The notes under the pieces are model-generated. The model saw nothing but the letters and a program-made list of their open reading frames with translations, was not told the DNA's origin and searched no databases. A stretch of DNA of 64,000 nt, from the NCBI GenBank assembly GCA_964059195.1, contig CAXKWD010000003.1:198300174-198364173 (forward strand), written 5' to 3'. The DNA comes from Ectobius pallidus. Its lineage: Eukaryota > Arthropoda > Insecta > Blattodea > Ectobiidae. Shown here piece after piece: positions 33,399 to 44,964 of this stretch (its first letter is position 1; each line of letters starts with the position of its first letter). Both the position numbers and the translations under genes were made by a program.

Positions 33399-33754
33399 TT
33401 CATCTGCGCACTTCTAGCAGGTGTGAACAGAAAGAGGTATGCGCCTACAATAATGGAGCCGCAAGAGACTAGGTGTATGCGTGAGCTTGCACCGTTGCAT
33501 GCGCAGATGCACTGGAGAGGCACGGCAACTAGGCGCAAGGCGCACAGGTGTGAACGCGGCTTAATAGTCACTGCTGCCACTAAGCGGCATGAAGTCAGAT
33601 TATTTTATACAACATAATTTGTTTGGAAATTGAAATAATAGAAATGTACATTGATTAAGAATACAATTTCGATTCGGTGCAAGCCAGTTCGTGTGCTTTT
33701 ATTCTGTTCTGCTGTTAGCTTACCTGAATGAAGTTAACGATGCACCATTGGTAG

Positions 33755-34080
33755 CATAGGCGTAGCGAGGGGGGGGTTTTGGGGGTTTGAACCCCCCCCC
33801 CCCCATTGATAAAAAAAAGGAAAATTGTATAATTTTTTAAGTCTGCTCATTTTTAAAATTTTCCGAGGAAGGACCCCCGGAAGCTTAAAACTTGCTATTT
33901 TGCATCTTAATTTTTAAAATTTTCCGTGGGAGAACCCCCGGAAGCTTAAAACTCGTTATTTTGCATCTTAATTTTTTAAAAATCCGGGGGAGGCCCCCCG
34001 AACCCCCCTCCTTCCATACTCGCCAGACCCCGCGGATGTTATAACCCCCCCCCCATATGGTCGGCCTGGTTACGCCTATG
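33755..34080 (+). mobile_element. MITE with CATAGGCGTA ends and hairpin minisatellite (copy 2)
   Basis: It has the same ends as 28974-29438, with an exact 8-bp duplication ATTGGTAG at 33747-33754 and 34081-34088. It retains about two of the ~60-bp units, so minisatellite copy number differs between copies. Confidence 0.92.
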
Positions 34081-34199
34081 ATTGGTAGTGCTGATTATAC
34101 CAGGGTGGCTCAAATCGATACGTGGATGGTTGATTCACAGTATGCCGTGATCTCACAACTGTTAGTTTTGTTTTTTACAACAAAGCACGAGAGTAATTA

Positions 34200-35344
34200 T
34201 TAAGTGCCAGTATGGTACTTTATGCGATTGTGTGTGGGGACGAAAAATGTCCGTCCGTGTGTCTGTACGCGCCATAACTCAAATACGCTTTTTCGGATTT
34301 TCATGAAACTTGGAAAACACATTTATAATGTCAATGGGAAGAACCCTATTGATATTGAACCAAATCGGTTCACCGGTACCGGAGTAATGAACAATTTAGT
34401 GCCTATTTTAATAGATTGTATCGGATTTCCATGAAACTTGGTATACCCATTTATGACGTCCATGAGAAGTGCCCTATTGAATTTGAACCTAATCTGTTGA
34501 CCGGTACCGGAGTAAAACCCAATTTAGTGTCTACCTTAAAGGCGCAATAACTCAAATACGCTTTATCGGATATTTATGAAACGTCGTATACGCATTTATA
34601 TTGTCCATGGGAAGACGTCTATTGATATTAAACCAAATCGGTTGGCCAGTACCGGAATAATGCCCAATTTAGTGTTTTTATGTTAATAGATAAGAAGTCG
34701 CGATAACTCAAATATGCTATATTGGATTTTCCTGAAATTTTGTATACCCATTTATAATGTAGGCCTACGTGGAAAGACGTCTACTGATATTGGACCAAAT
34801 CGGTAAACCGCTACCGGAGTAAAACCCAATTTAGTGTATATTTTAAAGACGCGGTAACTCAAATACGCTTTACCGGATTTTTATGAAACTTGGTATACAC
34901 ATTTATAATGTCCATGGGAAGACGTCTATTCATAATGGATAAAATTGGTTTACCTGTTTCGGAGTAATGCTCAATTTAGTGCCTATTTTATGGTAATATA
35001 CGTATTCGAAAGAATTTATAAAAAAAAAATGAAAATCAGTTATCTTGACAACATAGCCTATTGTTTTACTGTGATCTTATAAGGCCTTGGAAATTAAAAT
35101 ACAGGTAGCTTTGACAAAAAACACTATTGATTTACATGCGCTTATCCAACTAGACCGTTAAAAGGACCCAGGTGGCCGAGATGGTAGACCTTTCTTTTTC
35201 GGTAAGCCCTGCTTAATGAATAAATCTGGAGCTTAACTTGGAAATCAATTTAAAAAATATATATATATTCTGCACATAATTGCAGTCATAACTGATTAAA
35301 CAAAAACATACTGGCACTTTGTTACATCAGTTTACCTGATTTTA
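34200..35344 (+). repeat. Dispersed repeat R1, copy D
   Basis: It starts TAAGTGCCAGTATGGTACTT and ends CAGTTTACCTGATTTTA. It has a short GTCCGTCCGTGTG microsatellite and four or five ~150-bp units. The tRNA-like segment is cut after GGTGGCCGAGATGGTA and replaced by a block also seen at 24240 and 48610 (GCAGGGCTTACGG inverted). Confidence 0.9.
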
Positions 35345-36090
35345 TTATTTATATAATCCGTTATATTTTATTTATGGAATAGTCTTAATAAATCCACCTA
35401 CCTACGATTACCTACGATAAAATAATGTGTTTTATTGTGTTTAACTGGCAGCATGTGATGTATTAATCACCACACGTTGATGCCTTACGAGTGAAATAAC
35501 GAACTGACGTTTTGACAGATAAAACCGCATCCTCATATTAATAACAAGCATTTTTAAAGATAAACTATCGTGATTGGTCTGTATCCGAGGAATTGCTAAA
35601 CGTTATTGCCAATAACAAACACGCGGCGTACGAGTGGAATAGTCGGTCTAACACAGTAGGCCTACTACCTCTTCCTATAGGCCTTGTGGTACTTATGGAC
35701 AAATCGTCACTTCGGAAATTTTGAGTGTTTAAAGCCTCACTTAAGTCTAAGTCCATGTTGTTGGTAATGGTGATATAATTCATTGCGACTCACAGTTGGC
35801 CATGAAAGAGCTTCATTATGCTTGGATTTGATCCAGATGCAGCACGGCCTCCTAGAGGTTGTCAAACCCATCCCAGCTTCTGCACAACGAGTAAATCAAT
35901 GTGTGTACTGGTGATTTTAACGATCGCACGAATGCTACTGCTTTATTTTATAAACTTACTACATATAGACCTAGCCTATACGCACGCGTAGCGTAGCTGT
36001 ATTTTTATATAGGTTGTGCAATTTATATCATGAGACATAGCATAATTCTTTTTGAACAATTTCAAGTTGAATTTAAGTTGTATTGAACCC
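35345..36090. other. Intergenic with one transposon-protein fragment
   Basis: Positions 35565-35665 carry DWSVSEELLNVIANNKHAAY on the plus strand. This is homologous to a frame at 30887-31000 on the minus strand; the family was not identified. Nothing else was recognised. Confidence 0.45.
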
Positions 36091-37645
36091 ATTGGAAAAA
36101 ATCTGATGTGAAAGTCACATAACTTCCTCTGCCCAAATAAAGTTTGCAGCATTTACGCTAATTATGCAATAAATACCTTATAGCCCCTTCTTTGAATGTT
36201 GCGACTAAAAACGCAGGCTATGGGGGAAAAAAACAAGTGACTGCAAACGTTTATTGAACTTTCCGCTGTTAAGAATAATATCTGAAATTTATCAAATATT
36301 CCCCTCAGATATTTCTTTACTGTAAGCAGGGCCAACAGTACATTTTTCTCATTTCACGTACTTATATAGAATAAAATGCCTTAAATGTCCGCGTATTGAG
36401 TTGTTCACCAGGCAAGTTGGTAGATTACAACCACCCTTCAGAGAATGTTTTTGAAATGGTATAAGCAATCCATGTACAAAATTTAAAGGAAATTGTTAGA
36501 GCTGTTTATGAGAAAATAGCAAAAAACAAAATATTCTTCATGTAAAGTCCCCTTAAATATAAGAGTAGGTTGTCGCCAATCTTCACTGCCTCAGAAGGTA
36601 CCTAACACAAATACAAAATTTTGTTTTCGTACGATTTAGGCTACAAGAAGCCGTATTGCAAAAAGCACGTATTCACAGTTGGTTGCTTATAACTACCCTT
36701 CAGAGAATTCGTTCGAAAAAATGTTTCGAATGTTAAAAGTTTTAGCTCTTGGTACAAGCAATCCATGCGCAAAATTTAAAGAAAATCGTTAGAGCCGTTT
36801 TCGAGAAAATCGCGAAAAACAAAAATTTCTTCATGTAAAGTCGCCTTAAAAATAAGGGAAATTTGTCGCCAATCTTCGAATCACATCTTCAGAAGGTACC
36901 TGACCCAAATATGAAATTTTGTTTTCATACGATTCTCCGTTTCGGAGCTAGCCTGTTCACAAACTTTCACACAGACAGACAGACACACACACACGGACAC
37001 ACAGACATGTTTCCAAAAATAGTATTTTTGGATTCAGGGGGCCTTGAAACGTGTATATATGCTAAAAATTCAACTTCGAATTTTAGGGTCGAAAACAATA
37101 CTTCCTCTACCTATAGTACCTATGGTACGGGCAGAGGAAGTAAAAATCTGATGTGAAACGCCCATAACTTCCTCTGCCCAGATAAATGTTAGCCTCTTAG
37201 TATAATATAATTATTATGTACGACATTCTCTTCATGTAAATTGGTTATAAAAATGAATTGAATGTCGTTACCACATTATATCGCATCCCCTAAGGATATA
37301 TAACCCAATAAATGTACTCTCGTAACTTTATTTACTCTAAGCATGGCCAACAATACACACTTCTCCCTTCACATTCTGATATGGAATAAGAGGCCGTGAA
37401 AAAGCGCGTATTCAGTTGTTTGAAGCAGATGCAAAGCTTTATTATCCACCAGGCAAAACATAGTTACTATAAACTGTGGGTGGCTTATAACTACCCTTCA
37501 GAGTATCTATGTGAAAAAATGTTTCAAATAAAAGTTTTAGCTCTTGGTATAAGCACCCCATGTACAAAATTTAAAGAATATCGGAAAATCCGTTTTGGAG
37601 AAAATACTTCATTCTTACGTATTGACCCAATATCCACTTTGAAGT
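36091..37645 (+). repeat. Tandem-type repeat R4
   Basis: Diverged units of roughly 300 bp recur in order. Shared words include CATAACTTCCTCTGCCCA (36115 and 37165), CTTATAACTACCCTTCAGAG (36686 and 37487), AAAATTTAAAGAAAATCGTT and GTCGCCAATCTTC. A GACA/CACA microsatellite lies at 36970-37000. Weaker matches occur near 12030-12210 and 58050-58170. No protein is encoded. Confidence 0.75.
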
Positions 37646-37654
37646 CAGCTTCTG

Positions 37655-37862
37655 TGGTGTAGAGCTAGCGTACCCGTCTGTAGATCTGAAAGTCGCGGGT
37701 TCAAACCGGGCCATGGAAGATGGATTTTTCAGGACGTAAAGATTCTGTTAGGGACTTTAAGCTGGTGGGAGTCAGTGCCTTATATTTATGGCACGTTAAA
37801 GAACGCCAAGCCTAATTTAGAGGCTCTGGGCAAAATTCCACGGCCCTTTCACGTCCAAGTAG
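37655..37862 (+). mobile_element. tRNA-derived SINE, different family
   Basis: The head TCTGTGGTGTAGAGCTAGCG (A box) and GTCGCGGGTTCAAACCGGG (B box) lie about 40 nt apart, followed by a ~140-bp body ending near CCCTTTCACGTCC. The body differs from the SINEs at 1093 and 42487. Confidence 0.75.
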
Positions 37863-38324
37863 CGTATTTTACGGACCATAAGACGCACTTTTTTACTTTG
37901 AAAACAGAGCCTTGGTCCGAAGTACATTAAAGTTAAAATTATGGTAAATATTGCCTAAGTACCATTGTTGTAAGCAAGGTATTGTAAATGATAAGATGGT
38001 TACACATTTTGGCACAGACTGTACATCAGTGCACTTTTCACAATCGTAAAATGAGGGTAGTGGGAAGGCATAGGCCTACAACGCGAAAATAAATTAATGG
38101 TGGATTTTTTCATACAAAAGGTTTTGTCTCCGCCGGGTGGTTTAAATGAAGGCAATGACCTCTCTAAACAACCTTGTCTCTTTATACTGTACTTATAGTA
38201 TGCTGAATTGAGGGTTAGAGTGTGTAAAAGTATTTTCAGTCTTCCATGAGAAATCAGTTCAGTTGTTAAAATTTACGCGATGCCACCTGTATAGAAGAGA
38301 TTTTCGTACAACGCAAGTTATAAG

Positions 38325-38968
38325 TAGAGACCGGATTTTAAAGGGAAAATTTTCAGCCAAACAAGGACGAAAAAAGGGAAAATTATTTCCAAAAAAAGGT
38401 GGGAATAAAGGGAAAGTTATTGCCAAAAAAGGTGGGAAAAAAGGGATATAAAAGTAAGAGAGTGTAAAAATTCAACAAAGAGATACATGTTTGTTTTATG
38501 TAAAGCCTTTGCTTGCTCTACAGCTGCTGATTCTGTAACATCTAATGACTGAAGAAATTTTTTGATCTTGTTAAAATTCTCACAGAGGAAAATAGCACAC
38601 GAAATCCATGTTCCCCACCTTGTTATAATTGGAAACTTAGGCAATGGCAAGCCTGTGATTTCCCTATAACGCTCTATTCTGCTGGGAGGAATTATTTTTT
38701 TCAATGGTGAATCAGTGAAAACAATTTTTAATGTTTTCATATTACCAAATACTGGGTACTTTACGAATTTTTCCAAATAAATTAGCAAAAAAAGGTACTG
38801 GAAAGGGAAAGTTCCTACAAAAAGGAAAATGAGCCTAAAAAAGGAAAAAAAGGGACGTTAAAACCAGGTCATTTGCAGTTGAAACTTACTCAGTAATGTC
38901 CTGTTCAATTTTATCACGTTTTGTGATGAAGAATAAAAAAAGGAATTCCCTTTAAAATCCGGTCTCTA
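38325..38968 (-). mobile_element. hAT-type element, family TAGAGACCGGATTTT
   Basis: The ends TAGAGACCGGATTTTAAAGG and CCTTTAAAATCCGGTCTCTA are exact inverted repeats. The 8-bp target duplication GTTATAAG is exact (38317-38324 and 38969-38976). A transposase fragment lies on the minus strand inside. The first seven terminal bases are close to those of the element at 58623-59795. Confidence 0.94.
38417..38788 (-). pseudogene. hAT transposase internal fragment
   Basis: The 123-codon frame contains RIERYREITGLPLPKFPIIT followed by RWGTWISCAIFLCENFNKIK. This is the conserved region of hAT transposases around the RWGTW motif. The BED finger, the catalytic DDE residues and the dimerisation domain are missing. 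It is an internal piece retained in a deletion derivative. Confidence 0.8.
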
Positions 38969-39166
38969 GTTATAAGTTAGAGGTGATTTACATTGATTCC
39001 ATTGTACAAGGTTGTAATTTGTTTATGCAATGAAGTATATTATTCCCTTTAAAAATTTTCATTTAAAATCACATTAAATTTCTTTTCCTTTAAATTTCCA
39101 TCCTAAAATAAAGGTGCGTCTTATGGCCCGGAGTGTCTTATAGTCCGTAAAAATACGGTAATACCT

Positions 39167-41735
39167 TCGCAAGGCTTGTAAACTACAGAGGTAGCGTATT
39201 CCGGCGAGTTTATAGGACAGGGGGTTGCGGCGAGCAGGCGAGTGTGTGACGTCACAAGATTCCAGATCTCGCAATTTTCAGTTTTTACTCAGTCTAGAAA
39301 ATCTTACACCGCGTGATTAAACTCGTAACCTTTAATTAACCCGTGGTCGGATTCCTGTGAAATTTATACAGAAATAATCTACACACATCAGCCCTACTGA
39401 TGGTTAAAACAGAGCCTTAAAAAAGCGGACACAAATGTTTTTATTTCATTTTATAAACATCACCCGTTACACAAAATTCATGGAGGGAGAAGCAAATTTC
39501 ACTATGCGACACTTTTTTGTGTTTTTGTGTCCCGAAAAAACTTCAAGCGAGAAAGTTTTAGTGAAATAATTGAATTTTAATACAAATGAAGTTCCAGCCC
39601 CATATCTCGAATGGTTTACGAGTAATTGAGTGGTAATTATTCCGGGCGCTTCAAGGTGTCAGAATGATTTGGCGCTTCAAGCACGACAGGAGAGAGCATG
39701 GTGCCGCTGACAAAGCTTCTACCTACTGATCTCGGCCGCTTGACCGCAGTCTTTTAGGATAGATATTACCAGTACATACTGTTTTTAATAATACAAATGG
39801 AAGGTGCTTTAGAAAGTGCAATTAACTGAACCATTATGCCCGGCCAGATATGTGCTGTGGCAGTGTGTAACAGTAATTTTGTAGATTGTAGAAAACAGCT
39901 AAGATGTGAACTGTTCTGTCATTCAAGTTACTTAAAATGTTCTTCTGATTCTACAGCATTTGTCTTTAAAATCTTGTAAAAATCTCCCAAAGGATCTAGA
40001 TTTGAATAGAAATTATATAATACAGGTAGGCCTATATAACAGCTAAAGGGTGATTTGTTCTAATATTTTGTTGCCTAGAAAATATTCCTCATTCTAGAGG
40101 TTATGTTAGTATAATTTGATGAAAACTTGTTAAATAATGTATCCTATATTTGTATAGAAATTGTACCTTATAATAAGGGTAGAAAACAACTACGGGAATT
40201 TTTATGTATCAATATTAACATGTACAGTACTAATGTTATTATTACATTGCGTAGACTATTGTAGAGTATTAATTTGTGTTAATATTGTAATCAAAGCAAT
40301 ACATTTATATTAATAATAATTTTCTCCGGGTTATATGGGGTAAGTTATGTAGGTAATGATTGGTGAAACACGGCCAAAAGTGTACATCTGTATACAAATT
40401 ATGTGACGACAGAGATAATATAGACCTAATAAACTAAGGGATGGTTTGTGAATTGCAGGGCAGGGAAACTTTCATGAGCAGCACAACGAAAAGAGGCGCA
40501 GGATCTTTAAAATCGACGTCTCAACATAACAAAAAGGACACAAATTGCTTCGCAATGCATTCTACATAAATCACACAATATTTCAAAGGATTTTTCCATG
40601 AATTTTTCATTAAAAAGTATCATCGTCTTGCCCTAACTATAACCCGATAGCATGCTCTTAAAGCCTCGGCAATTCAATTTTAACTGTAATACGTTTTCAT
40701 GTTGATAAATTATATTAAAATATGAAAAGGGCGTAACAAGATATTAAACTAATAAGGCATTTGATAAGGTAATTAGAAATAAAAGTTACTAGCACAAAGG
40801 ATCAAAAAATAAAATAAATAATTCAACAAATATCTAAATAACAGTAGTGCAGATTTACAAGATTAGGAAAAAGTTTAATTCATTCTTTTTCCCCAGTGGG
40901 TCAATCTTTCAGTATGGGTACAAGTAGCCAGTTAATATCCTTTATTATTGAGTCCACGATTAAAATATTTAAGGATTTTTACGTAATTGCTAGTAGGCCT
41001 ATTTTATAGAATAAAAAAGACCTCTGTACCGTTCCGATAGCTTCATCGCCTTGAGTAATTACCACTCTATTACTCGTAAACCATTCAAAATATAAACGTG
41101 GTACTTGATGTATAATAAAATTCAAATATTTCCCTAAAGCTCACATGCTTGAATCATTTTCTGGTCACAGAAATAAAAAAATTGTCGCATAGTCAAATAT
41201 GCTTCTTCCTGAACATTTCACGGTCGTCACAAATAACTCCGACACTGAAGCGCATGGAATAATTACCACTTAATTACTCGTAAACCATTCGAGATATGGG
41301 GCTGGAACTTCATTTGTATTAAAATTCAATTATTTCACTAAAACTTTCTCGCTTGAAGTTTTTTCGGGACACAAAAATACAAAAAATTGTCGCATAGTGA
41401 AATTTGCTTCTCCCTCCATGAATTTTGTGTAACGGGTGATGTTTATAAAATGAAATAAAAACATTTGTATCCGCTTTTTTAAGGCTCTGTTTTAACCATC
41501 AGTAGGGCTGATGTGTGTAGATTATTTCTGTATAAATTTCACAGGAATCCGACCACGGGTTAATTAAAGGTTACGAGTTTAATCACGCGGTGTAAGATTT
41601 TCTAGACTGAGTAAAATCTGAAAATTGCGAGATCTGGAATCTTGTGACGTCACACACTCAAGTGCTGCGATTGGTCTATCCCGGAATACGCAACCTGTAT
41701 AGTTTACTGATCTTGATACCTTCGTTTCCTGAGAG
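39167..41735. repeat. 2.6-kb structure with ~490-bp inverted arms
   Basis: The left arm (about 39167-39660) and right arm (about 41240-41735) are inverted copies with moderate divergence. Both contain CATATCTCGAATGGTTTACG and GAATCCGACCACGGGTTAAT on one strand or the other. A more diverged copy of the inner arm end lies at 41036-41235. The spacer has no recognisable ORF. It could be a long-TIR DNA transposon or a large foldback. It starts immediately after the right end of the preceding element. Confidence 0.8.
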
Positions 41736-42486
41736 GGTTAGGAGGAAAACAAGCGTAACTAGATTTCTTGTATGATACTGTAACCATACTGTAACCACCA
41801 AAGCTATTTTGTTCCCGAACAGGGACACAGAAAATGTGTGTTACTGAAACAGGCCAGTTGGAATATTACTAGCTGAATTAAATACTTCCATAGATAGCGA
41901 AGGTCACGGAATACATAGCAGACGGATTCCTTAGAATAGACAAGTTATTAGCAACAAGGTTGTCTTGACAACGCCAAGCCGCCTGTTTTGCAATTGTCAT
42001 CAATGAATTCCTCAAAACCAATCACATTGCAAATTGCCATTTGTTTCAATGAAATTTCGATAGACATCGCTAGACGTGAGTCACTCATTCATAAACACAC
42101 AGCTTTGATAGCTTTGTTAATCTTACCATATGTTAATTACTAGCAGGTGCTCGCGGTTTCGCCCACGATAATTAATTATTAAAGCATTATATTTCTTAAC
42201 ACTTGCACGCGAATCATTCATAAACTAAACCATTAATAATTAATGAAACCGCTAAAATTCCGACTGTAGAGTACATTCCACGATTAGAAAGCGCCGCCTG
42301 GGAAACTATCTCAGATTCGATTATGCAGTTCCAAAGCTAACTGTGAACACTGATAATACCATTGCCTTCTAGACTGTATTACTCGTGTGTAGACGGCGGT
42401 GGATAATACGTATCGTTTCTCAACTGTTTGTTGACAGATGATGTGGATTTTATTTGATAAATTCAGTGTAATTTTAAAAAATTATC
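41736..42486. other. Intergenic
   Basis: No gene was found. The motif GGTGCTCGCGGTTTCGCC near 42148 resembles the terminal motif of R2-type repeats. Confidence 0.4.
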
Positions 42487-42660
42487 TGCCGCCGTGGGTG
42501 AGTCGGTAGCACGCCTGCCTTCCACTCCGGCGGCCCGGGTTCGATTCCCGGCCGGGTCGGGGATTTTTCAGTAGTGAAAGATCCCCTTCCCGGGTTCAGG
42601 ACTGGGTAGGTTAGGTCTTAGGTTAAGATAATGCACATTGTGCGCGATTCCTTAATTATT
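42487..42660 (+). mobile_element. tRNA-derived SINE, GC-rich head
   Basis: The head has TGGGTGAGTCGGTAGCACGC (A box) and CCCGGGTTCGATTCCCGG (B box). It is followed by a body with GGGGATTTTTCAGTAGTGAA and GGTTAGGTCTTAGGTTAAGA, ending near AATTATTATTATATAA. It is clearly polymerase III type; the anticodon arm is not a normal tRNA arm. Confidence 0.8.
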
Positions 42661-43025
42661 ATTATATAATTTTTCAAGGGAAGGAGTGATTTGTTTGGAT
42701 TTTTACTGTCCGCGATACTTCCAGGATTAAACTATCAATATATCAAAGCTGGTGCCCACCCGCCATTATTAATTGACTCCAGGATTTTAAAGAAATTTAC
42801 ACTGACAGTTTATTAAAAATGTTAGTGGTTCAGAGCTATGAAAATTGTAAGTAACAATTAAATTTGAATATGTGTTCATTTAAAATTTGATTAAAAATTA
42901 GCATCTCTATCTTTCTTCAAAATGGAGATTGCCTTGTTTGCTAATAGACCCCTCATATCTGTTAACTTTTTCACAACAGTGACAGTTGATCCTGAAGTTA
43001 AAACTATGTGTTTTTGTGTTTCCAG

Positions 43026-43126
43026 GATGAAGATGAAATCTCCGCAGTTTCTTCTGTTGGTCCTCAGCATCGTGACGTCATTCTGGCCTTGCACCCGCGC
43101 CGACTTCCGCTTCATCTCGCACGAAG
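43026..43126 (+). CDS. Signal-peptide exon of a secreted or membrane host protein
   Basis: The exon follows a pyrimidine-rich tract and acceptor TTTGTGTTTCCAG and ends at a consensus donor GTGAGT. From the ATG at 43027 it encodes MKMKSPQFLLLVLSIVTSFW followed by PCTRADFRFISHEG. This is a basic N-terminus, an 11-residue hydrophobic core and a probable cleavage after TRA. The exon ends in phase 1, usual for signal-peptide exons. GC content is clearly higher than in its neighbours. The rest of the gene is outside the window or in introns not recognisable here. I cannot name the gene. Both adjoining introns would be full of transposons. Confidence 0.6.
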
Positions 43127-43450
43127 GTGAGTCATTACTTTTATTCTGACGTCACAAATTGATTACAACTATAGTCTGCCCACAAACTAAGAAGTTAAAA
43201 ATTATTGTCGAGTCTACCTCCGTACTGGGAAGATTCTGTATTAATATAGTGCTAACGCAAACTCTCCAAGGAAATAGCTCACCTTGGGAGAGTAAAACAG
43301 AGCCAGCCCTACCATGGTAGGAGGCCTTTGCCCTATAAGGGATTGTGACGGGCTTATTTATTTATTTATAACGCCGGGTTCCCCTCTCGTCAAAAAATTT
43401 CCCTGACTCGTCAAATAAAAATTCTTTCCTTGCCAGGGATATATTTTTTT
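43127..43450. other. Putative intron sequence
   Basis: This is sequence downstream of the donor with no recognisable element. Confidence 0.4.
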
Positions 43451-43880
43451 TAGGGATGGGTCGATACCAGATTTTCTCGATACCGATACATGATTTTTTC
43501 CTCGATGCTCGATACTTCGATACTCGATACCTTCAACATTTCCAGTTTCAATAAATAGGTACATTAAAAATTAAAATTTGAGAGAACTGTGTAATACCAA
43601 CTAAATTAATTAAGTCTGCATATTTAATGAGATAAAATTTAATATCATCAGTAGCCTATAATTATTTTTAAACTCTATATTAAAACTAAAATGAGTTTTT
43701 AAACAGTCCCCTTACAAGTTTTTGTTAAAAAATACTAGCATTCTCACTTAATTGCAGAATTGCAGAATTACAAAAGTATCGAAAAAGTATCGAGCAAGTT
43801 TTCTGAAGTATCGTTCGATGCCGATACCATGCAAGTATCGAGAGTATCGAGGTATCGAAAGTATCGAGGACCCATCCCTA
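43451..43880 (+). mobile_element. hAT-type MITE, family TAGGGATGGGTCGATACC
   Basis: The ends TAGGGATGGGTCGATACC and TCGAGGACCCATCCCTA are inverted. An 8-bp duplication ATTTTTTT flanks it (43443-43450 and 43881-43888), though the T-run weakens that evidence. Subterminal CGATACTCGATACC-type repeats are dense on both sides. It is 430 bp long with no coding capacity. Confidence 0.85.
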
Positions 43881-43888
43881 ATTTTTTT

Positions 43889-44960
43889 TAAATATTTTAT
43901 GAACTTCAGTTTAAAATTCCAATGGAATTGTGTTCCTTCCTTTTGACAGAGGTGCGGAAATGAACATAAATGTATATTATTGCTTTGTGTTGGTTTCTTT
44001 TTGCCAGCAACAAGACGGCTAAAGAATGTTTGCTATGACAAATAGTCATTGGTGTTCCATGGTATGTCGAGTATGTCTTACGAAGTATGGATGTTCTTAA
44101 AGTTGGTTAATAACGTGGATTTTTTTTAAATAAAAAAGCATGAAGTGACAGAGTCAGCAATGTCAGGTAATAGGACTATGTCCTCTACTGAACACGTGCA
44201 ATAGTGTCGGTGAAATACATACCGGTAGAGGAAATCGTGATATTAAGTGTGGCAGCCTTATTGGAGGATGTACGACATAGACAAAGTGAGATTCGTCCAA
44301 GGCTTTTAGAAAATACAGTGCACGCCGCTTATTGTGATCACTTCGGGATGCAGCTAATATGATAATAGGCTATTAACCGATTGATAACACTAGCCGAAGG
44401 AATTAAATGAAGATTATTTTATTCGTATGTAAGATAGGCCTAATACACTACAAAACAGAATTAAAAATATTTATTCATAAAATAATAGTTAATTGCGAAT
44501 CAATGAACCACTCATAGTGTAATAGAGTAGCCTAGGCCTACTACAATAGACTGCAATCAGCTATTTTTCTAACTAGTAACAAAGTTTTTAATTGTTTTTA
44601 CTTTCCTTTAGGAGTCCATTAACGAATACTCCATACTCAGTTACGAGTATTTCTGGAAGTCAATACTGATCTGTGGTGAAATCACGTAGCAAAATATATA
44701 ATACCTGTCTGTCTAAGTCTTTTCATTTTACACAAACCATCACTGCAGGTCAGCACTGTTATCTTCATAAATCAAAAGCTGGAGCTTAGCTTTCGGGTCA
44801 AACATGTTTTATTGCTTAAAAGAGAAAGTTAGGTAATGCCACCCTCTCGAACTGGTCATCCTGTGAGCTGGGAACAGAATTTCTACCTCCAACACAACAC
44901 AATGCAGTTGAGTTAGAAACCCTTCAAAATGAAATTTGGAATGACGTACAGTACTTGGAA
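43889..44960. other. Intergenic
   Basis: No gene or repeat boundary was recognised; several TAGGCCTA words occur (44435, 44533). Confidence 0.4.
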
Positions 44961-44964
44961 ATAA

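Larger units (their letters stand above)
31063..33561. mobile_element. PIF/Harbinger-like element with TAA target duplication
   Basis: The ends are AGCCGCGTTCACACCTGTGC and its inverted counterpart, GCACAGGTGTGAACGCGGCT. Both are bordered by TAA (31060-31062 and 33562-33564). Three-bp TWA duplications and two convergent ORFs are the PIF/Harbinger signature. A MADF ORF reads rightward at the left end. A transposase-like N-terminus reads leftward at the right end. Later insertions occupy the middle: a SINE, an inverted-repeat element and an R2 copy. Confidence 0.85.
30769..33722. repeat. Outer inverted repeat enclosing the Harbinger element
   Basis: The left arm (about 30769-30900, beginning TAAGCTAACAGCAGAACAGA) matches the right arm (about 33590-33722) in inverted orientation with moderate divergence. 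The Harbinger-type element 31063-33561 lies inside. The left arm continues into a minus-strand frame reading RDWSISEELLKLLVNIKHAA. A related frame lies on the plus strand near 35572 (DWSVSEELLNVIANNKHAAY). It probably belongs to an unidentified transposon. Confidence 0.65.
37866..39161. mobile_element. Element with TTTACGGAC...ATAAGACGCAC ends, interrupted
   Basis: The left end GTATTTTACGGACCATAAGA, continuing CGCAC, pairs with the right end at 39112-39161 (GTGCGTCTTATGGCC and ATAGTCCGTAAAAATAC). No convincing target duplication was found. The interior holds the hAT-type insertion 38325-38968. This terminal motif is familiar from MITEs in many animals, from memory. Confidence 0.6.
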
